This document shows positions 1 to 8,424 of a stretch of 64,000 nucleotides of DNA, piece by piece (position 1 is the stretch's first letter; each line of letters begins with the position of its first letter). This DNA is from Parabacteroides distasonis (GTDB lineage Bacteria > Bacteroidota > Bacteroidia > Bacteroidales > Tannerellaceae). The stretch lies in NCBI GenBank assembly GCA_021531775.1, contig JAFBIU010000018.1, positions 1-64,000 on the forward strand, read 5' to 3'. The position numbers and the translations under genes were made by a program. The notes below the pieces were generated by a model that worked only from the letters and a program-made list of their open reading frames with translations, did no database searches and had not been told where the DNA came from.

Positions 1-95
<95 letters not shown>

Positions 96-103
96 AGAAC
101 GAA

Positions 104-137
104 GGGAATCAGTCGAAAGATTGGTTCCCTTTTTTTA
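104..137 (+). terminator. Intrinsic terminator of the rRNA operon
   Basis: An 11-bp stem (104-114 with 119-129, two G-U pairs) is closed by a GAAA tetraloop and followed by eight T residues. This is a canonical rho-independent terminator directly behind the 5S rRNA. Confidence 0.9.
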
Positions 138-161
138 TTTCTGCAAATCTTCGTATCTTTG
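130..161 (+). promoter_or_regulatory. Bacteroidetes-type promoter of ahcY
   Basis: TATCTTTG at 154-161 matches the Bacteroidetes -7 consensus TAnnTTTG. A T-rich -33 region lies about 20 bp upstream inside the terminator T-tract. It leaves a short leader before the ahcY start codon at 186. Confidence 0.6.
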
Positions 162-185
162 CGCCATTATTTTTAAATCAGAATT

Positions 186-1604
186 ATGTCAGGATTATTT
201 CCATCGAATCTGCCCTATAAGGTGGCAGATATGGCTTTGGCCGACTTTGGCCGGAAAGAGATTGAGATCTCCGAACACGAAATGCCGGGACTGATGGCAT
301 TGCGTGAGAAATATGCCGATCAGAAACCCTTGAAGGGGGCACGTATCACCGGCTCGTTGCACATGACGATTCAGACGGCTGTCTTGATTGAGACATTGGT
401 GGCATTGGGTGCCGATGTACGTTGGGCAAGCTGTAATATTTTCTCGACCCAGGATCATGCCGCTGCCGCCATTGCAGCCACGGGTGTACCGGTCTTCGCC
501 TGGAAGGGAGAGACCTTGGAGGAGTATTGGTGGTGTACGGAACAGGCCTTGCGTTTTCCCGATGGAAAGGGACCGAATCTGATTGTGGATGATGGTGGCG
601 ATGCCTCTCTCTTGCTCCACAAGGGTTACCGGGCCGAAGAGGATCCGGAGAGCTTGAACTACCAGCCGCATAACCACGAGGAGCAAGTGGTGCTGGATAC
701 CCTGCGTCGCATCCTGGCCGAGGACAACCAGCGTTGGCACCGGACCGTGGCCGACATGAAGGGTGTATCGGAAGAGACCACCACAGGTGTTCACCGCCTC
801 TATCAAATGATGGAACGGGGCGAACTGCTGATTCCCGCCATCAACGTGAACGACTCCGTCACGAAATCCAAATTCGATAATCTCTACGGCTGCCGCGAAT
901 CGTTGGCAGACGGTATCAAGCGCGCCACCGACGTGATGATTGCCGGCAAGGTGGTGGTCGTTGCCGGTTATGGCGATGTAGGCAAGGGCTGCTCGCACTC
1001 GATGCGCTCCTATGGAGCCCGTGTCCTGGTGACTGAGATCGACCCGATCTGTGCCCTGCAGGCCGCTATGGAGGGCTTTGAGGTGACCACCATGGAGGAG
1101 GCTGTCAAGGAGGGCAACATCTTCGTGACGACGACCGGCAATTGCGATATCATCACCATCGAGCACATGCAGCAGATGAAGGATCAGGCCATCGTCTGCA
1201 ACATCGGCCACTTCGACGACGAGATCCAGGTGGAGCAGCTGGAGAACTTCCCCGGCATCCAGCGTCTGAACATCAAGCCGCAGGTGGATAAGTTCACCTT
1301 CCCCGACGGTCACGCCATCTTCCTGCTGGCCGAGGGTCGTCTGGTGAACCTGGGCTGTGCAACCGGTCATGCCTCGTTCGTCATGAGTAACTCCTTCACC
1401 AACCAGGTGCTGGCCCAGATCGATCTCTGGCAGAAGCCCTACGAGATCGGGGTCTATCGCTTGCCGAAGTATCTGGATGAAGAGGTGGCCCGTCTCCATC
1501 TGGCCCGTATCGGTGTGAAGCTCTCGAAGCTGACCCAGAAGCAGGCCGACTACATCGGTGTGCCGGTCGAGGGTCCCTACAAAGCCGATCACTATCGTTA
1601 TTAA
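186..1604 (+). CDS. ahcY: Adenosylhomocysteinase
   Basis: S-adenosyl-L-homocysteine hydrolase splits SAH into homocysteine and adenosine in the cytosol, clearing the by-product of SAM-dependent methylation. The 472-residue product has the usual family length. Visible hallmarks are the substrate-domain stretch around [14 protein letters not shown], the conserved [14 protein letters not shown] region, the NAD-binding GYGDVGKGC loop near residue 262 and the C-terminal tail ending KADHYRY. The start follows a well-placed promoter and the rRNA terminator, so it begins a new transcript. The glycosyltransferase gene starts 22 bp after its stop and may be cotranscribed. Confidence 0.97.
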   Translation: MSGLFPSNLPYKVADMALADFGRKEIEISEHEMPGLMALREKYADQKPLKGARITGSLHMTIQTAVLIETLVALGADVRWASCNIFSTQDHAAAAIAATGVPVFAWKGETLEEYWWCTEQALRFPDGKGPNLIVDDGGDASLLLHKGYRAEEDPESLNYQPHNHEEQVVLDTLRRILAEDNQRWHRTVADMKGVSEETTTGVHRLYQMMERGELLIPAINVNDSVTKSKFDNLYGCRESLADGIKRATDVMIAGKVVVVAGYGDVGKGCSHSMRSYGARVLVTEIDPICALQAAMEGFEVTTMEEAVKEGNIFVTTTGNCDIITIEHMQQMKDQAIVCNIGHFDDEIQVEQLENFPGIQRLNIKPQVDKFTFPDGHAIFLLAEGRLVNLGCATGHASFVMSNSFTNQVLAQIDLWQKPYEIGVYRLPKYLDEEVARLHLARIGVKLSKLTQKQADYIGVPVEGPYKADHYRY

Positions 1605-1626
1605 TCACTCAACAGACTATCATCAG

Positions 1627-2754
1627 ATGCAACAGGTTCGTCGGATCGCCATCCTCTCCCCCTTTTATCCCTACCGGGGAGGCATTGCCCAGTTCAGTGA
1701 CCGGCTCTATGCCGAGCTGCAACAGCAGGGCCATACCGTGGCTGCGTTCAACTTCACGCGGCTCTACCCCGATCTGCTCTTCCCCGGCAAGACGCAATAT
1801 GTCGAGGAGGGCAATGAGGCGGCCGGCTTGGAGAGCCAACGGATCCTGGACAGCATCAACCCCATCAGCTATTTCCGGACGGTGACGGCCATCCGCCGTT
1901 TTCGTCCGGATCTGCTCATCATCGCCTACTGGATGCCCTTCTTCGTGCCCGCCTATGCCCACATCGCCAACCGCCTGAAGCGGGACTGTCGGGTCGTGGC
2001 ACTGGTGCACAATGCCATCTCCCACGAAGGACGCTGGTTCGATCGCCCCTTGCTGCAGCTCTTCTTCCGCGAGTGTGGCGGCTTCATTGTCCTGAGCGAT
2101 CTGGTGCGGCAGACCGTCCGCGAGCTCTGTCCCGAGGCTCCCTGTCAGCTTTCGCCCCATCCCCTGTATGACCATTTCGGGGCGAAGATCGACCGCACCG
2201 AGGCATGCCGTCGGCTGCAGCTCGATCCGGCCAAGCCGACGCTCCTCTTCTTCGGACTGATCCGCGACTACAAAGGGCTGGATCTGCTCATCGAGGCGAT
2301 GGATCGGGTCGATGATCGCTATCAGCTGCTCATCGCCGGCGAATGTTACGGCAGCTTCGACAAGTACGAACGGCTGTTGGCCGCCTCGTCGGCACGCGAC
2401 CGCATTCGGGTGCACAACCATTACATCAGCGATGCCGACATTCCGGCCTATTTCTCCGCCGCCGATGCCCTCGTGTTGCCCTACCGTTCCGCCACCCAGA
2501 GTGGCGTGCTCTCCGTCGCCTACCATTACGACCTGCCCGTCTTGGCCACCCCCGTAGGCGACTTCCCCCACAGCATTGGCGAGCCCGGAACCGGATTGGT
2601 CGTTGCAGACAGCAATGTCGAAGCCCTGGCCGCAGGCATCGAGCAACTCTTCCAGCCCGAGCAGCTGACCGCCTGTGCCCGTCAGTTGGCCGGCGAGAAG
2701 GTACGTCTCTCCTGGTCCCGCTTCGTGGAAAAGGCCGTCGTCCCCCTCCTGTAA
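1627..2754 (+). CDS. Family 4-type glycosyltransferase
   Basis: A GT-B fold glycosyltransferase of the group 1/GT4 type, 375 residues. The N-terminal half opens with a nucleotide-fold strand and glycine-rich turn (ILSPFYPYRGGIAQFS). The C-terminal half has the donor-binding pattern FGLIRDYKGLDLLIEA and later ADALVLPYRSATQSGV. The reading frame is open upstream into ahcY; the ATG at 1627 is chosen because it is the first methionine after the ahcY stop and sits just before the conserved start (QQVRRIAIL). Donor and acceptor cannot be read from sequence; cell-surface polysaccharide or glycolipid synthesis is likely. Confidence 0.85.
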   Translation: MQQVRRIAILSPFYPYRGGIAQFSDRLYAELQQQGHTVAAFNFTRLYPDLLFPGKTQYVEEGNEAAGLESQRILDSINPISYFRTVTAIRRFRPDLLIIAYWMPFFVPAYAHIANRLKRDCRVVALVHNAISHEGRWFDRPLLQLFFRECGGFIVLSDLVRQTVRELCPEAPCQLSPHPLYDHFGAKIDRTEACRRLQLDPAKPTLLFFGLIRDYKGLDLLIEAMDRVDDRYQLLIAGECYGSFDKYERLLAASSARDRIRVHNHYISDADIPAYFSAADALVLPYRSATQSGVLSVAYHYDLPVLATPVGDFPHSIGEPGTGLVVADSNVEALAAGIEQLFQPEQLTACARQLAGEKVRLSWSRFVEKAVVPLL

Positions 2755-2903
2755 GGAGGCTTCATACACCAAACCCATGCGATTTGTTCAGCCTGATCAA
2801 AAAATTTTGGAAAAGCCGTGATACTTACCAAAAAAGATTTTTATCTTTGCCCCACTAGTGAAGTCGTGTTCCGTCCTTTGCTTTTTTGAACTTTATTTTT
2901 GCG

Positions 2904-2946
2904 GAGGAGACCACACGTCGGATCGTATGCGGGGAGCAGTCTCCTC
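2904..2946 (+). promoter_or_regulatory. Hairpin in the leader of the large surface protein gene
   Basis: GAGGAGAC (2904-2911) pairs perfectly with GTCTCCTC (2939-2946) around a 27-nt loop, 46 bp before the start codon at 2992. TAnnTTTG-like elements occur upstream at 2842-2849 (TATCTTTG) and 2894-2901 (TATTTTTG). If transcription starts at the first, this stem lies in the 5' UTR. Role unknown. Confidence 0.35.
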
Positions 2947-2991
2947 GCCCTGAATCAGAATTAGTATTATTAAATTTAAAATTATTTGATT

Positions 2992-5900
2992 ATGAAACAA
3001 CGATTACTTTTAGCCCTCTTGGTGCTCTTTGCATCAGTGGGATCGACGTGGGCGGACACGAAATTGACCATTCCTGTCAATACGGGTAAAGTGACTGTGA
3101 CAGTGAAACTGGCTGACAATCAAACAATGCCTGTTGCAACAAACGATTTTACGGTTTCAGGAAACACCATTACGATTCTGAATAACGCAGGAACAGAAGC
3201 TAAAGCGATCTCGTTTTCTGCTGGACTTTTTTCTGAAATTACAGTTAGTGGTGGAACAGTCAAACAGTTTGAAGTAAGTACAACTGATGCCACGTTAACA
3301 AAACTGACATTGAATAGTATTGGGTTGGAGACTTTAACTGTTACCAATGCTTCTAATTTGGCTACTTTAAGTTGTAACAATAATAAATTAAAGGAAGAAT
3401 TAGATCTGTCCAGTTTGTCAGCATTGACTTCGTTGGATTGTTCAGTTAATCAATTAACTAATTTGAAGGTTAGTTCTACACCTCAGTTTACCACTTTAAA
3501 TTGTAGCTCTAATCATTTGCAAACAGTTCCTACTGCAACAATGGCTACAAATTATAAGATGACATTTGGTACGCAGACGATTGATTTGACTGAAGATGTT
3601 ACAACCATAGCAAATGTTTGGAAGAATGTAATTTCGTCTGTTAAAAGTGAAATTGGAACTCCATTCCCTAATGATGCGACTGGAACTAATACAACATATA
3701 AGTTTTCGTCAAGTGATGCACATGAAAACCCAGTTTCTCCAGGTGAATACAAATTCTACAACAGTTCAGCTTATGTATCAGGAGATTATGTATTGATGAT
3801 TCAGAATACAGATACGCAATATAGTGGATACACGTATGAAGTAAAGATCAGAGTTACACCAGCTCAGTTTGCGTATAGCTTTACAAATGATGGTGGTAAA
3901 AATCTGTCAGGTGGTACTAAAGGTACAATGACTGTTTATATCAAGCAAGCAAATGGTACTTTTGTGAATCTATATGAATCTGTTGCATCTGCAACAACTT
4001 CTGTAGAAGCGTCCGCATCTTCTTTGAGAGCTACTACTTCATCTGCTCCTCAATATATTCATGAAGGTGATGTATTGCGTTTTTCTGTTGATCCGCAAGA
4101 TAATTATACTTTCAAGGAATTTACCTATTCAGGTTTAACTCCGAATTCCGGTTTTTCAAAGACAAGTAATCCGGCTGAGTTTACGGTCAAAGGTGGCATT
4201 AAGGATGATGTAAAGATCACGGCTAATGCAACGTACAATACAGATACTTACAAGATCAATTACAATCCTGTTGATCCGGCTGCTGCTGGCTCATTCACTA
4301 TTGTTAAATCTGATGGTTCTGTTGTAACAGATGGCTCATCTGTAGCTTATAATACGACTTTGGAAATCAAGCCGACAGCTAATCCAAATTATACTGTAGA
4401 TAAGGTAACAATTAATGGTGTCCTATTGCCAGATGATGGTAGTGGTAAGTATATTACAATGATTAAGGAAGATTGGAATGTTACAGTGTATTTCAAAACT
4501 TCTGTTAACTTTGAGTTTTCTATGATCAGACCTGCCGGTTTGGATGTTTTTGTTGACGGTGTTAATAGATATAGTGACTTGTCTACTGTAGATACTAAGA
4601 AAGTTTTGTCAGATATTCAACCGTCTAAAAAGTTAGAAATCAGATTAGGGTTGGATCCAGCTTATAAAGATACTCATATCATTGAAGACATTCTCATCAA
4701 TAGTAAGTCTTATAAGGAAGTTTCAGAAGCTTCATTAAAGGAGATCGATCTAAATACATCTGTATTGACTTATACGACACCTGCAAATGGTAAAGTATTG
4801 ATTGAACCTAAATTAAAGGAATTGGAAACAATTGGGATTAGTATTACAAGTGTTCCAGCCAATCAGGGTTTAGTATATGATAATACAGTTAAGAAGATCG
4901 CTTATACAACAACACCGGTTCAATTGTCTGATGTCACATTAACATATAGTGATGACGAAGGTACTACTTTCACAGCTACACCGAAAAATGCAAGAACGTA
5001 TCATGTTAAATATGCACGTGCAAAAGATAAAACATATAAGGCATTAAGCATTACGTCTAGTTATCCAACGGTAACAATCGCTGCAGCTCCTGTAGCATTA
5101 TCTAATGTATCGGGTTCTATCAATATTGCTTCGAATGGTGTACAGACGTATAAGATTAGTGGTTCGGCAAGAGCTACAAATACGAATGCAACGGTTCAGG
5201 GAAAATTTGTATTGACTGATAATGCAGGTGAAACAGATCAAGCAGCTCGTGAAGATATGTCAGTACCGGCTGATAAGCAAGGAACTAACCATTCGATTAA
5301 CGTCACTTTCATTCCGACAGATAATACTAATTATGCTACTGCTACTACCAGTGTAGATATTAAGGGTGATAAGAATAACGATTTCACGAAATATACAATC
5401 AAAGCTGGTCAGTTGCCGGAAGGAGTTACAGCAACCATTAAGAATGGCGATGTTGTTCTGCAAAATGGTGCTTCTGTTGTAAAGAATACAGTTTTAACGT
5501 TATTGTTTACAACGCCGGAAGGAGTTACTGTAAAAAATGTTTATAATGATGATGCAAGTTCTACGTCATTGATCTCCGATTATGATATAACAACCAATAA
5601 TACTTATACGATTACAAGAAATGTAATTTTCAAAGTAGAAACTGATGGTACTGCTGCTCCTACCAAAGATTATAAGATTACAGCTGAAGCTACGGAAGTT
5701 TCTTATGACGGAACGGTACAAAGTTATGACTCTGATAATTTGACAGTGAAGTCTTATAATGGCGCTGCTGATATAAAGAATAATACAACTATTACATATG
5801 CTTACAGTCAAAATGGAACGAAAATAGATTCTCCGGTCAATGCAGGTGAGTACGACGTTACTATAACGGTAGCTAAAGAAACCATTGGTTCTGGTACTAG

Positions 5901-7188
5901 TGCTGTAATTTATAAAGAAGCAACTGTAAAGACGAAGTTGATTATCAAGAAGGCTAATCTGACAATCGATGAATCAAAAGTTCAAATGCCTACTGGATCT
6001 GATTTAGGTAAGGGTGCTGCTTTAGGTTCGTCAGTTTTGTCGGATGGTGCCGTTCCGGGTATCGCAGGAACTTTCGAATGGAAAGATCCGACATACGTTC
6101 CGACTTCTTCTGAAATCAGTAGTGGAGAATACGAAGGAGAAGTAATCTTTAAGCCTGCTTCTGATAATTATAATACATATACCTTCATGACTAAAACAGT
6201 AAAGGTTAAGGTAGCTAATAAGTACACATTGACGATCATTACCCCGACACACGGTAAGTTGTCTGTAACAAGTGGTAACAAGACGTTGAACAATGGCGAT
6301 GAAGTTCCCAATGGTACGTTAACATTTACGGCTACTCCGGATCAGGGTTATAAGTTAGAGTCAATTAAGGTAAATGGTACAGCCATCACAGGTACAACTT
6401 ATACAGCTAATAATACATCTGTTAAGGTTGAAGCAACCTTTGTTGAGATTACAGAATTCACCGTCTCTGTATCAACATCAGTGAAGGGAATCGAGTTGGT
6501 ATTACCGAGCAGTAATGTCGTGAAGAAGGGTGCCTCTTATTCATTCAGTGTGAAGGGTCTCGCAGCCGACTTGGCTAACTTGGTAGTCAGCGACGGTACT
6601 AATATCTATACAGGTACGAATGGAGCTTACACGATCATCAACATTACGGCCAACAAGACGATCACCGTCACGATGAAGGCCGGTACCGCTCCGACACAGG
6701 TAGAAGCCGTGATTGAGGCTAACCTGTCAACTCAGGGCAAGTCAATGGGTACCGTAACCGTTACGAAGATCTCTTCATTGCGTGCTGATGCTGTTGATTC
6801 TTCAACACAGAAGTTCTACTATGGCGATAAGATCCGCGTGACAGCTACACCGGCTGCCGGCTGCCGCTTCGTCGGTTGGGAAGGTCGTACAGAGACCAGC
6901 AGCGTGATCGATGTGCTCATCACGGAGACTTCATATAAGTTCAAGGCCATCTTCGCTGGTTCACCGACGGGTGCTGAGGTCATCGAAGGTGTAGATATTT
7001 ATGGTAGCAACGGTGAGATCGTTGTGAAGTGTGACGGTGCCGCTCGCATCACCATCGTTTCGATGAATGGTCAGAGCAAGCAGCAGGAGATCAGCGGTGA
7101 CACCCGCATTCCGGCTGGCGCAGGCATCTACGGTATTGTCTTCGAACAGGGCAACAACGTGATGCGCACCAAGGTAGCTGTGAAATAA
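2992..7188 (+). CDS. Large repeat-rich secreted surface protein
   Basis: A 1398-residue exported protein of unknown specific role, probably cell-surface. It starts with a signal peptide (KQRLLLALLVLFASVGSTWA). Residues about 103-180 form short leucine-rich-like repeats (LTSLDCSVNQL, FTTLNCSSNHL). The middle contains beta-rich repeats, one resembling MBG/YDG modules (about 893-985, SYDGTVQSY) and others resembling InlB-type B-repeats (about 1077-1150, PTHGKLSV with ATPDQGYKLESIKVNG). The last 70 residues resemble a type IX secretion sorting-type domain (SMNGQSKQQEISG...GIYGIVFEQG). The start at 2992 is an ATG directly before the signal peptide; a TTG two codons upstream is less likely. The body is AT-rich while the last 700 bp are GC-richer, like the genes nearby. 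Confidence 0.85.
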   Translation: MKQRLLLALLVLFASVGSTWADTKLTIPVNTGKVTVTVKLADNQTMPVATNDFTVSGNTITILNNAGTEAKAISFSAGLFSEITVSGGTVKQFEVSTTDATLTKLTLNSIGLETLTVTNASNLATLSCNNNKLKEELDLSSLSALTSLDCSVNQLTNLKVSSTPQFTTLNCSSNHLQTVPTATMATNYKMTFGTQTIDLTEDVTTIANVWKNVISSVKSEIGTPFPNDATGTNTTYKFSSSDAHENPVSPGEYKFYNSSAYVSGDYVLMIQNTDTQYSGYTYEVKIRVTPAQFAYSFTNDGGKNLSGGTKGTMTVYIKQANGTFVNLYESVASATTSVEASASSLRATTSSAPQYIHEGDVLRFSVDPQDNYTFKEFTYSGLTPNSGFSKTSNPAEFTVKGGIKDDVKITANATYNTDTYKINYNPVDPAAAGSFTIVKSDGSVVTDGSSVAYNTTLEIKPTANPNYTVDKVTINGVLLPDDGSGKYITMIKEDWNVTVYFKTSVNFEFSMIRPAGLDVFVDGVNRYSDLSTVDTKKVLSDIQPSKKLEIRLGLDPAYKDTHIIEDILINSKSYKEVSEASLKEIDLNTSVLTYTTPANGKVLIEPKLKELETIGISITSVPANQGLVYDNTVKKIAYTTTPVQLSDVTLTYSDDEGTTFTATPKNARTYHVKYARAKDKTYKALSITSSYPTVTIAAAPVALSNVSGSINIASNGVQTYKISGSARATNTNATVQGKFVLTDNAGETDQAAREDMSVPADKQGTNHSINVTFIPTDNTNYATATTSVDIKGDKNNDFTKYTIKAGQLPEGVTATIKNGDVVLQNGASVVKNTVLTLLFTTPEGVTVKNVYNDDASSTSLISDYDITTNNTYTITRNVIFKVETDGTAAPTKDYKITAEATEVSYDGTVQSYDSDNLTVKSYNGAADIKNNTTITYAYSQNGTKIDSPVNAGEYDVTITVAKETIGSGTSAVIYKEATVKTKLIIKKANLTIDESKVQMPTGSDLGKGAALGSSVLSDGAVPGIAGTFEWKDPTYVPTSSEISSGEYEGEVIFKPASDNYNTYTFMTKTVKVKVANKYTLTIITPTHGKLSVTSGNKTLNNGDEVPNGTLTFTATPDQGYKLESIKVNGTAITGTTYTANNTSVKVEATFVEITEFTVSVSTSVKGIELVLPSSNVVKKGASYSFSVKGLAADLANLVVSDGTNIYTGTNGAYTIINITANKTITVTMKAGTAPTQVEAVIEANLSTQGKSMGTVTVTKISSLRADAVDSSTQKFYYGDKIRVTATPAAGCRFVGWEGRTETSSVIDVLITETSYKFKAIFAGSPTGAEVIEGVDIYGSNGEIVVKCDGAARITIVSMNGQSKQQEISGDTRIPAGAGIYGIVFEQGNNVMRTKVAVK

Positions 7189-7217
7189 GTAATCATCCTT
7201 TCATAAGCTAAATGAGC

Positions 7218-7257
7218 AAACGGCTCGCTCCCTCATTCGGGGCGAGCCGTTTTTTTT
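7218..7257 (+). terminator. Intrinsic terminator after the surface protein gene
   Basis: An ACGGCTCGC / GCGAGCCGT stem (7220-7228 with 7242-7250) is followed by a run of eight T residues, 30 bp after the stop codon. Confidence 0.9.
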
Positions 7258-7277
7258 CATCCTCCCATCCTCCACCA

Positions 7278-7320
7278 CACATGCACAATCGCATCGATTT
7301 GACATGTGACATTTGACATT
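7278..7320 (+). repeat. Dispersed intergenic repeat, copy A
   Basis: First of five related copies of an approximately 43-bp element with the core ATCGATTTGACATGTGACAT. The other copies are at 7794-7838, 7876-7920 (inverted), 8045-8088 and 13026-13070 (inverted, diverged). Copies A and B also share flanking CCACCACACATGCACA. All lie outside genes. Confidence 0.8.
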
Positions 7321-7355
7321 ATTATTGAGTCTCAATATAAAATCTCACGGATTAT

Positions 7356-7496
7356 ATGTATTTTTGTCATATCAATAATATCGCTATGGCTGAAGCTTTT
7401 GTTCGGAAGTACTATAGAAATATAGTAGATAAATGGGTCAATTTCTTTGTATATAAGAAGAAAGTTCGTTTCACAAGAATAACAAAGAAGATATGA
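7356..7496 (+). pseudogene. Short ORF, possible C-terminal remnant of a DUF4160-like gene
   Basis: A 46-codon open frame (ATG at 7356, alternative at 7386) ends in a TGA that overlaps the ATG of the next gene. The translated tail (AEAFVRKYYRNIVDKWVNFF) resembles the end of DUF4160 proteins, which commonly finish with a helix and a K/E-x-W-x-x-F/Y-F pattern and are often encoded beside DUF2442 genes. The N-terminal two thirds of such a protein is absent, replaced upstream by intergenic repeat copy A. The assignment rests on recalled family features and is tentative; it could instead be a short leader ORF. Confidence 0.35.
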
Positions 7497-7741
7497 TGTT
7501 AAGTATAGTATCAGCTAAATATGTAGCACCACTCTCCGTTGAGTTGGAATTCAATGACGGAGTTGTCAAGCGGGTGGATGTGGGTACATTCATCAGGAAT
7601 CATCCGCATCCCCAATATAATGCTTATTTGGATGAGAAAAAGTTTAAGCGATTCAAATTGGAGATGGGAAATGTTGTGTGGGGGCGCAATTGGGATCTGA
7701 TTTTCCCCATTTCAGCTTTATATGAAGGACGATGCGAATAA
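7493..7741 (+). CDS. DUF2442 small protein
   Basis: An 82-residue protein with the DUF2442 pattern: N-terminal beta strands (YVAPLSVELEFNDGVVKRVDV), a central F/YLDEKKFKRFKLEMGNVVWG segment and a C-terminal W-x-L-D/I-x-x-P (WDLIFPISALYEG). DUF2442 proteins are small, of uncertain function, and frequently paired with DUF4160 proteins in toxin-antitoxin-like arrangements. Its start overlaps the stop of the preceding stump, consistent with a once-coupled pair. Two ATGs are adjacent (7493 and 7496); either could initiate. Confidence 0.75.
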   Translation: MMLSIVSAKYVAPLSVELEFNDGVVKRVDVGTFIRNHPHPQYNAYLDEKKFKRFKLEMGNVVWGRNWDLIFPISALYEGRCE

Positions 7742-7793
7742 CTACCTATGAGTCGGCAATTAGCAAATAGTGGCAAGAACATAAACAAGACCA

Positions 7794-7838
7794 CCACACA
7801 TGCACATACCCTTTCGCATTGATTTGACATGTGAGATT
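7794..7838 (+). repeat. Dispersed intergenic repeat, copy B
   Basis: Diverged direct copy of the element at 7278-7320, with a few extra bases inside (ACATACCCTTTCGCATTG). It forms an inverted pair with copy C about 40 bp downstream. Confidence 0.7.
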
Positions 7839-7875
7839 ATGTATAGAATTAGTTTTTAGTCCGTTACACTGAAAG

Positions 7876-7920
7876 TTTGTCAAATGTCACATGTCAAGTC
7901 GATGCGATTGTGCATGTGCA
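7876..7920 (-). repeat. Dispersed intergenic repeat, copy C (inverted)
   Basis: Inverted copy; its reverse complement matches copies A and D almost base for base. It faces copy D across an AT-rich spacer, so C and D form a long inverted repeat. Confidence 0.8.
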
Positions 7921-7947
7921 ATCCCTCTCTCTTCTCTATTCTATCTA

Positions 7948-8012
7948 TACCTATTATTATATATATATATTATATTATTATATATATTATATATTTATAT
8001 ATATTTAACTAT
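7948..8012. repeat. TA-rich low-complexity tract
   Basis: About 65 bp made almost only of T and A with TATATATAT and TATTATATATTA runs, lying in the spacer between inverted repeat copies C and D. It would melt easily and could extrude as a cruciform. Confidence 0.75.
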
Positions 8013-8044
8013 ATCTTTAGGTCTTGAGAGGTTAGATGATGTAT

Positions 8045-8088
8045 GCACATGCACAATTGCATCGATTTGACATGTGACATTTGACATT
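8045..8088 (+). repeat. Dispersed intergenic repeat, copy D
   Basis: Direct copy closely matching copy A across the core and the trailing GACATTTGACATT. Confidence 0.8.
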
Positions 8089-8144
8089 TTTCTCTCCAGA
8101 CCGGAGCATCTTTTCTTCAGACCGGAGCCACTGAAGCCCTTGAT

Positions 8145-8213
8145 CAGTCTTCACTTAAGACCGAAGCCAGTCTTCACTTATGCCTGGGACCAGTCATCAC
8201 TTATGACCGGCAT
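8145..8213 (+). repeat. 23-bp tandem repeat, three units
   Basis: Units begin at 8145, 8168 and 8191, each starting CAGTCWTCACTTA and spaced exactly 23 bp apart. Related bases (CAGACCGGAGC) occur twice just upstream. A similar 23-bp-period repeat, read on the other strand, is present at 35474-35512. Confidence 0.75.
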
Positions 8214-8424
8214 CTGCCATCCGTACGATCAAAGAATCTCATGCGATACAATGTTACTCTAAATGGTTTGTGGCGAAACGGCCATTTCCGAAACAACGGT
8301 TTCGCAACTGCAAAAATAAGCATTATTTTTTCATCAGAAAAAGGGGTGTAGGGGTGGAGATGCCGCTATTTTCAAAATAAATCTGTAAGTTTGCACCGAT
8401 CTTGGCGATCAACGAAACGAATGT

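Larger units (their letters stand above)
7742..8424. other. Gene-free repeat-bearing interval
   Basis: No convincing gene is seen in these 683 bp. The interval holds repeat copies B, C and D, an extreme TA-rich tract, a 23-bp-period tandem repeat and the promoter region of the metal-binding lipoprotein gene. The one longer open frame here (8074-8262) is built from repeat sequence and has no homology I recognise. Confidence 0.7.

Noticed and set aside
195-1592. Long minus-strand frame opposite ahcY
   Set aside because: Shadow of the strongly supported ahcY gene, a common effect in GC-rich genes.
2886-3089. Short plus-strand frame before the large surface protein gene
   Set aside because: Overlaps the signal peptide region in another frame and lacks features.
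8145-8213. CRISPR-like array
   Set aside because: Units are contiguous with a 23-bp period and there are no unique spacers; no cas genes are in the window.
8074-8262. 62-codon plus-strand gene
   Set aside because: Translated from the 23-bp repeat and repeat copy D; composition and position argue against coding.
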